Source: Cryptomeria japonica (Eukaryota; Streptophyta; Pinopsida; Cupressales; Cupressaceae). From it: 64,000 nucleotides of DNA. Under the pieces are notes generated by a model. It searched no databases. It saw only the letters and a program-made list of their open reading frames with translations, and was not told the origin of the DNA. The stretch is from assembly GCF_030272615.1 (NCBI RefSeq), contig NC_081413.1, positions 551,827,136 to 551,891,135 of the forward strand, in the 5' to 3' direction. Positions 1-9,762 of this stretch are shown here, piece by piece (positions within the stretch are counted from its first letter, which is position 1; each line of letters starts with the position of its first letter). The translations under genes were made by a program, and so were the position numbers.

Positions 1-128
1 TAAGATTATGAGGAAATGTGAAATTAGAAGAATAAGATTAATTAACTTAATTAAATAATTAAAGAATTATTTAATCAATTAGAGGAATAATTAGCACATG
101 ATTAATGAGACATTTTTAGGTGTCTACA
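1..128. mobile_element. LTR end fragment, Tat-gypsy-like
   Basis: AT-rich stretch with repeated TTAATTAA-type words that ends in GTCTACA at 128. It resembles the terminal part of the Tat-element LTRs at 22347-23797 and 39144-40574, which end in AT-rich TAATTAAAT words followed by ATCTACA or GTCTACA. The rest of the element lies outside the window or has been lost. The assignment rests only on similarity of the last ~100 bases. Confidence 0.4.
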
Positions 129-464
129 ATAGCTTCTTCTGATATTATCTTCTTAGGGTTTCCTTCAATGTCTCTTATGACTGACATAAAGAAAGTGTCA
201 TGGATGCGAGAGAAACTCCTCATGACTTCTCCTCTATAGTTGAGGAAAAAAATTATAAATAGGGGCATCAATCATGAGATTGGGCCTAATTCTCTTAAAC
301 CCAACCAATATATTCTCCTAGAAGCTAACACATAGGAAAGAACAGAGCACAAATAAAATTGTCTCCTATCATTAAACTTTACAAGTTGGTCATGAAGGGA
401 ATCACTTATTAACCTCACCCAATCAATTTGAATTTTATCATCACAAACAGTGAGGATAAATTGA
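129..464. other. unassigned spacer
   Basis: No open reading frame of note, no repeat shared with the rest of the window and no RNA signal. It is probably remnant internal or LTR sequence of an older element. Confidence 0.3.
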
Positions 465-1369
465 TGTTGGCAATTGATACTCTATTGGTTGGTTTCACTA
501 TGTTGTCATTGATGGCAACATGATTTTGTGTTCTGACTTCTTATGGTGTACCGACAGGCACTTCATAGATTCTACACTGGCACCGGCAGGACAAGGATTT
601 CTTTGATCACTAACAATGTAAGCCGACATAGTATAGTAAAGGTTATCGGTATTGGAGGACAACATATCTTAGATCCGGCATCGACAATTTGTTAAAATGT
701 TTATACATTTATGTTATCTGGCCGACATGTAATCTGATATTATATATATCTTTGTAAGCCGACATAAGGCATAAATTTGTATAGGGTATATAGGTTAGTT
801 TGATTATATCATTATGAATGAATGTGATGGATATGCGAATGTTATATGTTGTGAAATTATTCAGAGCTCGATTATGTATGTGAGGAATTTATTGTAAGGG
901 TTATTCCAGTAAAGGGGTTTAGGGTTTCTAACCGCAAAAGACATAGCTTAAATCAAAATTGTTTTTTGGCATAGAAGATGCTATCTTAGTAGTTCACACT
1001 TCTTCAGATTGTTGTTTGGAATTTTAGGTAGTCAGTGAGGCTCCTATTGTGATTAAGTAATGTGCTCTAGGCTGTAAGCCTTCCTGCAAGTGCAGGCCCA
1101 TCATATATTGTAATATCTCTTCATATGTCTAGTGGATTGATATAGTGGGTCACAAATCCCACCGTGGTTTTTCCTCTTTGAGGTTTTCCATGTATAAATA
1201 TGTGTGTTATGATTTTTATTTATGTGTTTGGCTTATTGGTTGCTTTACTTCTTTCAATTCTATTTGTACTAGTATACCGGTTGGTGTATGAATGTTTTGT
1301 TAAGGCTAAAATCTACTATTCTGGTATAACACTGATTCACCCCCCTCTCAGTGTTATTGGTTTGCAACA
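465..1369 (+). mobile_element. copia-type LTR, plus orientation
   Basis: The 905-bp segment begins TGTTGGCAATTG and ends TTTGCAACA, so it has TG...CA termini. A primer-binding site follows directly at 1372, which makes this the 5' LTR of a plus-strand element. Near its 3' end, 1328-1355 forms an 8-bp perfect stem (AACACTGA with TCAGTGTT) around a C-rich loop, a feature shared with the other copia LTRs here. It resembles the solo LTR at 54994-55795 in general organisation, including a CACCGGCA-type block and the GGTCACAAATCCCACC region, but is a different subfamily. The partner LTR is absent because the element is truncated near 1775. Confidence 0.8.
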
Positions 1370-1371
1370 AT

Positions 1372-1384
1372 TGGTATCAGAGCC
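1372..1384 (+). other. primer-binding site (tRNA-iMet type)
   Basis: TGGTATCAGAGCC lies two bases after the LTR end. It is the standard initiator-methionine tRNA complement used by plant copia elements, so it fixes the orientation of the LTR at 465-1369. Confidence 0.85.
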
Positions 1385-1443
1385 TTGTGGCTTAGAAGAA
1401 GTTTAATAGCTTGAGGAAGATCCTGAAACCAAAATCATTGAAT

Positions 1444-1775
1444 ATGGCTTTGGAGAAACAGCTTGAGATGGCACTTGAAGATTATGATGTTGAAAGGTTG
1501 AAGAACTTAAAGCTACAAGATGAATTGAATTCTGCTAAGTAATTTATTCTTGTCCTACAAGAGAGATTATCATCTGTTCAAGCTAGGAGGAAGGAACTTT
1601 TGCAAAATCAGGATAATGAAGAGAAAAATGCACTTAAGGAGCAATGTCAGAAATTGAGTCAGGAGAACATGGTTATGAAGAATGAAATGCAATTTATAAC
1701 TATGAGGATGTCTAAGGAGATTGATGACATAAAGAAAAAAGAAGAAAATCTTTGTGTATCCCTAAGGGTGATCTC
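1444..1775 (+). pseudogene. truncated copia gag, coiled-coil N-terminus
   Basis: Starting at the ATG at 1444 a frame runs through one TAA stop (about 1540, most simply CAA to TAA) and continues to about 1775. It encodes a strongly charged Glu/Lys/Gln-rich protein with leucine heptads, i.e. a predicted coiled coil. No zinc knuckle, protease or polymerase follows; the sequence changes abruptly into the DNA-transposon family at about 1776-1880. From the primer-binding site 60 bases upstream and the element orientation this is the gag start of the truncated plus-strand retrotransposon. Coiled-coil gag starts are known in some copia lineages, but I cannot assign a lineage. Non-functional. Confidence 0.6.
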
Positions 1776-2615
1776 GCACAACTCACATTGATAGATATAA
1801 ATGAAAGGAATCAAAAGCATCCACTGATCATTACCATGGACAAATCTGACCATTACCATTGAATTTTATTTTCATTGAAACAAAGAGTTTTGTAGGGTTA
1901 ATTCAACATTTTAGAAAGTTTATCAAATCATATTCCATGATTGCAATGTTTTATATCATAGATTTTTGTTGTTTATATTCATATTGTTGATTGCATAGGC
2001 AAATATTCATTTAACTTTATAAAAGGGCAGCCACCAAATACAACAAATACACAATAATGAACTCAATACAAGGAGTTGTGTAGGGTTAATTCAAAATTTT
2101 AGAAAGTTTATCAAATCATATTCCATGATTGCAATTTTTTATATCATAGATTTTGGTTGTTTATATTCATATTGTTGATTGCATAGGCAAATAATCATTT
2201 AACTTTATAAAAGTACAATCGACAAATACAACAAATACACAATAATTAACTCAATATACATTTATTAGATCAAATATCAACATTAATATATATCAAAAGA
2301 GGTATGTATGCCAAGTCAATACAAGTATTACAAAAATATGGCATATACTATGCCTAAATCGATATAAAATAAAAATGTAGAATATATCTGCATGTATTAG
2401 CCATTCAATGACCACAACTAACACTATATGATCCTATATTTGTGGTGGATCATCAAAATCGAGCCTCTTTGATGCAGTACACGGCTTTGTAGATGGATGC
2501 AAAACCACAATTCAAAAGCCAAGTTAGAATACTTTTTGTAGAAAATAGTTCACAATTATCAACATAGCTATGCATTTAACTATAATTTATTTGCAATTGA
2601 AATGTATATTATCTT
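1776..2615 (-). mobile_element. DNA-transposon-like family, copy 1, distal part
   Basis: This segment is an inverted copy of 60700-61260. The block at 2400-2520 matches the reverse complement of the last exon and 3' flank of the gene at 58170-60766, including the CGTGTACTGCATC and ATCATCAAAATC words. It continues across the copia insertion at 9763. Together 1776-2615 and 9763-12550 form one minus-oriented copy split by the copia element 2616-9762. The left boundary with the truncated copia gag is not sharp (1776-1880). Confidence 0.75.
1880..2275. repeat. 188-bp tandem duplication (copy 1)
   Basis: Two head-to-tail units of about 188 bp, each containing TGTAGGGTTAATTCAA (1891 and 2079), a TATCAAATCATATTCCATGA block and a CCACAAATACAACAAATACAC-like block. 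The same duplication, with the same period and in inverted orientation, occurs at 60946-61262 in copy 2. The duplication is therefore ancestral to the two copies. Confidence 0.8.
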
Positions 2616-4002
2616 TGATAACTCAAAGATGAATGGATAGTACCAAACCGGTACTAAGAGGGGGGGGGGGTGAATCAGTATAGACAAAAATACATTCATA
2701 AAACTGGTTTGTCAGAAAACACTTTGCTTTGGCAAGCAAACAATAACACCGGTCTTAATCGGAGTACAACCAGCAAAACTCATAATAACTCAGACAAGCA
2801 TAAATCCATTGACACTTATCCTTTCAAACAATCAAGTACTTCATTTTTAGTTCACCCTAGTGCATGAATAGGTAATCTATCATCAAAAACATAATAACAA
2901 CTAGTTCAACATGTTTTACTGTCAGACATGAGACACTGAACCATCACATGAAAACATCACACAAGACACACAAATTTTCACGTGGAAACCCAACTGGGAA
3001 AAACCACAGTGGGGATGAATACCCACAAGCTATTTTGAACTCTTTTAGAAGTCCACTCTTTTAGGAGCCTGGTCCGGTTGAAGACTGATACAATAGGTTA
3101 TGTTAGGAACTGATCCTATTAGGGATTACCCGGTTAAGGGATGGCTAGAATACCCGGTTAAGGGTTAAACCCGGTAAAAGGTTACCTTGTTAGAGGATTT
3201 CAAGAACTCAATGGTTTTGAGTCACCTTGTTAAAGTGCTTAGAGATCAATAGGTATTACAATGATCTGATAGCAGTACTCAAATGCCAATGAAGATCCGC
3301 TTTAGCTCCTCTTCACCTTCTACACTTACACTTTGCAGGTTATTACTTCTCTACTCTAGTATGGAAAGAATCACATATCACTTGACTTGGATACTCACAC
3401 ACAACTTTTGCCAACAACCTTAGAAAGAAACATAACATTGACCTTATAGGAAACAGATAGGTCGGTAGCATAAAACCCTAAACCCTAAACCTATTAGGTT
3501 AAGCAATTCAAACGGTTCAATCCCGACCGTTGAGCACATTGCATTAAATGCAACATTCTTGAACCCATCTCAAGACATTCTCCATCGTTCTTTTTCTACC
3601 ATTTTCATAGCGGTAGATAACCCAATACACGTAATCACCATTTACAAACTGTACATTCTCGAGGTAGATCGGAACAATATTCTTCATGCAAGATCCTTCA
3701 TGCGCACAAAGCTAATGTGGCAACACAATCTGTTCTTTGTTACAAAGCTAACTCATCACATAAGCTTGAAGCACTTCAACCAGAAACCCTGAGGTTGGGA
3801 CTACCAACCGGTAGTCATACAAAGCTTCCATGTGTCGGTTCCCATACCAACATGCTGGTTCATCTTGAACAAACATATGGCTTCCCTTTGGCACAAATAC
3901 CGGTTCACAATGTTATACCGATTCTCTCTACTTTAGCATATTTACATCAATGACAACATACAATGTCATTACATCCTCATACCGGTCCTCATAATGCCAA
4001 CA
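2616..4002 (-). repeat. copia 1 3' LTR
   Basis: 1387 bp, a direct repeat of 8327-9762. The right LTR carries an extra block of about 55 bp near 8945-8998 (AGTAAGCCGGTTAAAGC region) that this copy lacks, so the two have diverged by indels as well as substitutions. On the element strand a C-rich hairpin lies near the LTR end (plus 2652-2680, stem TACTGA/TTAGTA). Confidence 0.9.
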
Positions 4003-4095
4003 ATCTCCTCCTATGGCATTGATGGCAATATACAAAGATATCTCATACCGATCCTCATAATGCCAACAATCTCCCCCTTTGGCATTGATGGCAAT
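4003..4095 (-). other. polypurine tract region, duplicated LTR edge
   Basis: On the minus strand the run AGGAGGAGAT immediately precedes the 3' LTR and fits a polypurine tract. A second copy of the LTR edge plus an AAAGGGGGAGAT tract lies about 70 bases further in (plus 4040-4082). The tract and the first ~40 bases of LTR have therefore been tandemly duplicated, perhaps by slippage in reverse transcription. Confidence 0.6.
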
Positions 4096-4289
4096 ATACA
4101 AATATATCTCTCCGCTTCAAATATTCTCCCCTAATTTCTGCATATATCTTCTCCACTTCACTTCTTCTCCCCCTTTGACAACAATGCCAAAGTGGAGGCA
4201 CAAGCATCCCTGGTCCATTATGCTACTCCCCCTGAGGAGTAGCATCCTTCAACACATCAATAAAAAAAAATGACTGTGCAATACCTAAC

Positions 4290-6331
4290 TGATGTGGAGC
4301 AAATACCTTTAATTCACCTCCTGAAGGGGCAGTACCCCTAATTTACCTCTTAATTACATAAATGTATCCTTTGGGAGAGGCTTGGTGAATATGTTTGCTA
4401 ACTGCTCCTTATTGGAAACATGTTCCAGTGCAATCTCTTTGTTCTGAACCTTTTCCCTCAAGAAATGATATTTCAGCTCAAAGTGCTTGGTTCTAGAATG
4501 TAAAACTGGATTCTTCAAAATATTGATAGCACTTGTGTTATCACAAAATATGCTTACCGGTTAGGATACAGGAACTTTGAAGCTGTTTACTACATGCTTC
4601 ATCTAGATTGTCTTAGCGCAGTTCATGAAAGCTGCAACAAACTCTGCTTCCGCTGTAGACTGAGAGATACAAATCTACTTCTTACTCATCCATGAGACCA
4701 GTCTACCACCAAGAAAGAATGCACCATTGGTTGTGCTCTTCCGATCATCCACATTACCTACCCCATCAGCATCTGTGAATACTTTCAAGTTGAAATTATT
4801 GCTATATGGATACCACAATCCATAGTCAACTGTTCCCTTCAGATACCTAAGAATTCGCTTGACTGCAACCAAGTGGGATTCTCTTGGACTTTTCTAGAAC
4901 CTTGCAGTAATGCCAACTGCATGTGCAATATCTAGTCTGATATGCACTACATAATGCAACTTAACAATCATTGATCGATATTCCTTCTCATTAACAAAAG
5001 CTGAGTCATCCTCTTTGGATAGTTTACAACTAGTCACCATCGGTGTACCGACCGGTTTGCTATCTTCCATGCCAAAGGTCTTCAACACCAAAGATAATGT
5101 CATCAACAAATACCTCACATATTAGAATCTGATCTCGTTTAGTTTTCAAGTAGATATTGCTATCTTCACTTGTTCTCTCAAATCCAATTTTCACAAGATG
5201 GGAGTGTAGACATTCATACCATGCTCTAGGTGCCTGCTTTAGACCATATAAGGCTTTATGTAGCCTACACACCATGTCACTATTTTCAGATAGGGCAAAC
5301 CCATCTGGTTGCTCTATATACACCTCCTCTTCAAGTACACCATTTAGGAATGCAGATTTTACATCCATTTGATATACTTTGAATACTTTAAAAGCTGCAT
5401 ATGCAAGAAGCATACAAACTCCTTCCAATCTGGCTACACGAGAAAAGTTTTCTCCATAGTCTTCTCCTTCTTCTTGGGCATATCCTTTATACACTAGTCT
5501 GGCTTTGTTTCTAATCACTGTGCCATCCTCATTCAGCTTATTTCTAAAAACCCATTTGGTACCAATGACATTTTTATGTTCTGGTCTAGGTACCAAAGAC
5601 CATGTACCATTTTTCTCTATCTGGTCAAGTTCTTCTTCCATTGCCTTGATCGAGTCTTCATCTTTATGTGCCTCTTTGAATGATTTAGGCTCAAATTCAA
5701 AGATCAAACATGAGTTTTCTCTGACCTTTCTTCTTGTGAGAATTCCTGCATCCTTATCACCTATGATCTGCCTAGGATCATGATTCAGCTTGACATACCA
5801 AGGAATAGTCTTAATAGATTCCTCTTGCTTTTCTTCTTCATTCTCTTCTCCATCAGTATCAGCATCTACATCTACCGATGTAGGAACATTGTTATTGGTA
5901 CTTGGTTGACTGACAATCAGTTCCCAGAAGGTTACAACCGGTTCATTTACCGCTTCCTCACTACTAGTTTCCTCAGTTTTCTCAGAGGTTTCATCAACTC
6001 TCACATTGATGCTTTCCATAATTCTCTAAGTCCTATTATTGAAACACTTGAGAGCTTTTCTTTTGGTAGAATACCCTAGGAATATTCCCTCATTACATTT
6101 CGCATCAAATTTGCTCTGGTGTTCGCTCCTCTTGATGTAACATTTGCTACCAAACACTCTAAAGTAGCTAACCACAAGTGTCTTACCAGTCCAATACTCA
6201 TAAGGAGTTTTATCCTTACCTTTCTTGATGAGTACCCAGGTCATTGTGTAGACTGCAGTGCTCATTGCTTCTCTCCAAAAGGTGTGTGCGACCTTTCCTT
6301 GAATTAGCATTGTTCTTGCTACTTCAACCAC
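4290..6331 (-). pseudogene. copia 1 pol: integrase end, RT and RNase H
   Basis: Reading right to left: integrase C-terminal part with the VEVARTML motif (6331-6026), a frame change, then an acidic linker and a copia reverse transcriptase (6019-5060). The RT shows [50 protein letters not shown] and the catalytic FVDDIIFG. Directly after the VDD box about 70-80 codons expected in the family are missing. The frame resumes at [16 protein letters not shown] (about 5090), then connection and RNase H follow, with FTDADGVGN (catalytic Asp) and STAEAEF (catalytic Glu) near 4770 and 4640. In-frame stops are present. The enzyme cannot be functional: the deletion removes the region between the active site and the connection. 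Confidence 0.85.
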
Positions 6332-6365
6332 TGTCCAGTTATTCCTCTTTGCTAGGCCATTCTGC

Positions 6366-8254
6366 TATGGAGTCCGGGGGGCAAACAATTGCCTCTTGAT
6401 GTCATGTTCTTCATAGTACTTGTTGAATTCACTGAAAGTGAATTCCCCTCCTTGATCAATTCTAAGGCACTTGATCCTTTTACTGCTTTCCTTCCCCACT
6501 AATACTCATAAAGCTTTGAACTTTCCAGAAGCTTTAGACTTATCTTTCAAGAATGTGACCCACATCATTCTTGAGCAGTCATCAGTGAGAATCATGAAGT
6601 ACCTATCACCCTGCACACTCCTAGTTTTCATAGGACCACACAAATCAGTATGCACAAGATCAAGTAAATTGTCAGCAGTGAAAGGTTTACCTTTAAAGGT
6701 TGAGGAAAACATTTTCCCCAGTTCACATTCTCTGCATAAGGTATTTTCCAATTTTGTTAGCACTGGCAACCCTCTAACTGCCTTGATATTACTGGCCTTC
6801 ACAATGTTATCAAAGTTTACATGGTAGAGTCTTCTATGCCATGTCCAACTATCATCAAACTTGGCCATAAGACATGTACTAATATTTGCATTCAACTGAA
6901 ATAGGTTACCTTTGGTTTGCATGCCGGTGGCCACTAATTCACCATTCTTTCCTTTGATTCTGCATACTCCATTATTGAATTCTAGAGTGAGAACACTATC
7001 ATTTAACTGGGCAACACTTAGAAGGTTGTGTCTGAGACCATCAACCCAATACACATTATTAGCACTGCTCTTTCCATTTAGAGAGATGGACCCTTTGCCT
7101 TTGACCATACATGGTGCATCATTACCAAAGTGAACCACACCACCATCATATTCTTCCAAGGATAGAAACTTTCTCTGGTCACCAGTCATATGGTGAGAAC
7201 AACCACTGTCAATAATCCACTCATTGGAATTATCAAAGTGGGAGACAAGAGCCTTCTTGTTTGACACATCTTCCTTGACAGCAACAAACACAATATCTTT
7301 ATTTTCTTCATCTTCTGATTCCTCATCTGTGACACCTTCATCAACTACCACAAAATAGTTTCTCCAGTTTCCTCGTTTGAATTTCTTGAACCTTTCCGGT
7401 TTGTCCTTGTTGTCACTATTAGGACAGTTTATAGCAATATGTCCTATCCAGTTGCAAGAAAAACATTTTAGAAGGAGCTTACCTCTATATTTACGAGTTC
7501 CTTTAGGAATTTTCCTTGCAAGAAGAGCTTCAAGTTCCATCAGAAACTCCTCATCATCCATTACTCTGCTCTGTCTTGTTTCATCATGGGTTCTTGCTTC
7601 TTTTCCTTTTCTGGATGATACAGCAGAAGCTTTAAAAGCTGATTCAGTCTTTTGAACACTGCCATCAAAACTATTTAGCTCATAAGCTGTCAACTTTGCA
7701 ATGATGGAGTCTAGGGATACCTTAGTCTTGTCTATTGATCTCAGCTCCTTAATAGCATCAACCCTTATTGCATAGACCGGTAATAAGGATCTCAGGACTT
7801 TGCTTACCACAGTGGAATCTTCTATTATACCACTTGCACTCTTGATATCTCTAACAACAGTTTTGATTCTTATTCCATACTGTTGAATGGTCTCACCTTC
7901 AACCATCCGCATGTCTTCAAACTTCCCTCTAAGGCTTTCTTCCTTAGCTTGTTTTACATGCTCATCACCGCCATAGATATTTTCAAGAGTATCCCATACT
8001 TCTTTGGGATTTACTTTATCTTGGACATCAATAAACTCAATGTCAAATAAGCTACTAATTAGGGCTTCCATGACTTGCCCATTCTCTTGCATCTCTCTTT
8101 TTTGGTCATCGGTGAGAGTACCAGTAGGTGCAATATAGGCATTCTCAACATAGATCCAATGTTGAGCACCCATGCTTCTAATGAATATCTTCATTCTGTC
8201 TTTCCATATACTGAAATTCTCTTTGTTGAACTTTGGACCTTCTCTCTTCATCAT
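6366..8254 (-). pseudogene. copia 1 gag-protease-integrase polyprotein
   Basis: From the ATG at 8254 an open frame of 582 codons runs to 6506. In order: gag of the copia UBN2 type; a CCHC zinc knuckle, CFSCNWIGHIAINC, near 7450; aspartic protease motif WIIDSGCSHHMTG near 7200; GAG-pre-integrase with the HHCC-type finger (WHRRLYHVN...CRECELGK); and the integrase start LVHTDLCGP...LTDDCSR with the first two catalytic aspartates. The frame breaks near 6506, continues through RIDQGGEF-like sequence, and meets a TAG at 6365-6367 where the family has RTPQQNG, i.e. Gln changed to stop. Start chosen because it is the first ATG downstream of the primer-binding site and begins the conserved gag helix. 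Confidence 0.9.
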
Positions 8255-8313
8255 TACAGTAGGATCTTTCGCTCAACCGGTTAAGCTTTCAACATAGAGG
8301 ACTTGGAAGGATG

Positions 8314-8325
8314 CTCTGATACCAA
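8314..8325 (-). other. copia 1 primer-binding site
   Basis: On the minus strand TGGTATCAGAGC lies just inside the 5' LTR end. It is complementary to initiator methionine tRNA and defines element orientation and the LTR edge at 8327. Confidence 0.85.
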
Positions 8326-8326
8326 T

Positions 8327-9762
8327 TGATAACTCAATGATGAACGGATAGTACCAAACCGGTATTGAGAGTGGGGGGTGAATCAATACAGACAAAAATA
8401 TATTCATAAAACCATTTTGTTAGAAAATACTTTACTTTGGCAAGCAAACAGTAACACCAGTCTTAATCGGAGTACAACCAACAAAACTCAGAATAACTGA
8501 GACAAGCATAAACCGATTGATACTTATCCTTTCAAATAATCAAGTACTTCATTTTTAGTTCACCCTAGTGCATGAACAGGTAATCTATCATCAAAAACAT
8601 AATAATAACTAGTTCAACATGTTTTACTATCAGACATGAGACACTGAACCATCACATGAAAACATCACACAAGACACACAGATTTTCACGTGGAAACCCA
8701 ACTGGGAAAAACCACGGTGGGGATGAATACCCACAAGCTATTTTGAACTCTTTTAGAAGTCCACTCTTTTAGGAGCCTGGTCCGGTTGAAGACTGATACA
8801 ATAGGTTATGTTAGGAACCGATCCTGTTAGGGATTACCCAGTTAAGGGATGGCTAGAATACCCAGTTAAGGGTTAAACCCGGTAAAAGGTTACCTTGTTA
8901 GAGGATTTCAAGAACTCAATGGTTTTGAGTCACCTTGTTAAAGGATTTATAGTAAGCCGGTTAAAGCTAGTCTGTTAAGGGATTTCTCAACTATTGAAGT
9001 GGTTAGAGATCAATAGGTATTACAATGATCTGATAGCAGCACTCGAATGCCAATGTAGATCCACTTTAGCTCCTCTTCACCTTTTGCACTTACCCTTTGT
9101 AGGTATTACTTCTCTACTCTGGTATGGCAAGAATCACGTATCACTTGACTTGGATACTCACACACAACTTTTTCCAACAACCTCAGAAAGAAACACATCG
9201 ACCTTATAGGAAACAGATAGGTTGGTAGCATAAAACCCTAAACCCTAAACTTGTTAGGTTAAGCAATTCAAACGATTCAATCCTGACTATTGAGCACATT
9301 GCATTAAATGCAATAGTTTTGAACCGATCTCAAGATATTCTCCATTGTTCGTTTTCTACCATTTTCATGGCGGCAAATAACCCAATATGCGTAATCACCG
9401 TTTACAGACTGCACATTCCTGAGGTAGATAGGAACGATCTTCTTCATGCAAGATCCTTCATGCGCACAAAGCTAACATTGTAGCATGATATGTTCTTCGT
9501 TACAAAGCTAGCTCATCACACAAGCTTGAAGCACTTCAAGCGGAAACCCTGAGGTTGAGATTACCAAGTGTTAGTCATACAAAGCTTCCATGTGCCAGTT
9601 TCCATACCAACATGTTGGTTCATCTTGAACAAACATACCGCTTCCCTTTGGCACAAATACCGGTTCACAATTTTATACCGGTTCTCTTTAGTTTAGCATA
9701 TTTACATCAATGACAACATACAATGTCATTATGTCCTCATACCGGTCCTCATAATGCCAACA
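8327..9762 (-). repeat. copia 1 5' LTR
   Basis: 1436 bp, direct partner of 2616-4002. It carries the C-rich hairpin at 8362-8389 (stem GTATTGA/TCAATAC) adjacent to the primer-binding site. A short CCCTAAACCCTAAAC word at about 9236 occurs in both LTRs and is part of the LTR, not a telomere. Confidence 0.9.

Larger units (their letters stand above)
2616..9762 (-). mobile_element. Ty1/copia retrotransposon with both LTRs (copia 1)
   Basis: About 7.1 kb on the minus strand. Direct LTRs lie at 2616-4002 and 8327-9762, both TGATAACTC...TGCCAACA on the plus strand. Flanks read ATCTT (2611-2615) and ATCTC (9763-9767), a 4/5 target-site duplication. The internal region holds gag, protease, integrase, RT and RNase H in copia order. 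It inserted into copy 1 of the DNA-transposon-like family, which is collinear across the two junctions. It is dead: stops, frameshifts and an RT deletion are described in the gene entries. Confidence 0.9.

Noticed and set aside
3474-3500. CCCTAAACCCTAAAC, telomere-like repeat (also about 9236)
   Set aside because: Only about two units, present at the same place in both copia 1 LTRs, so it is part of the LTR and not a telomere or interstitial telomeric block.
5157-7655. Several plus-strand frames of 60-118 codons across copia 1
   Set aside because: Antisense shadows of the copia polyprotein on the minus strand.
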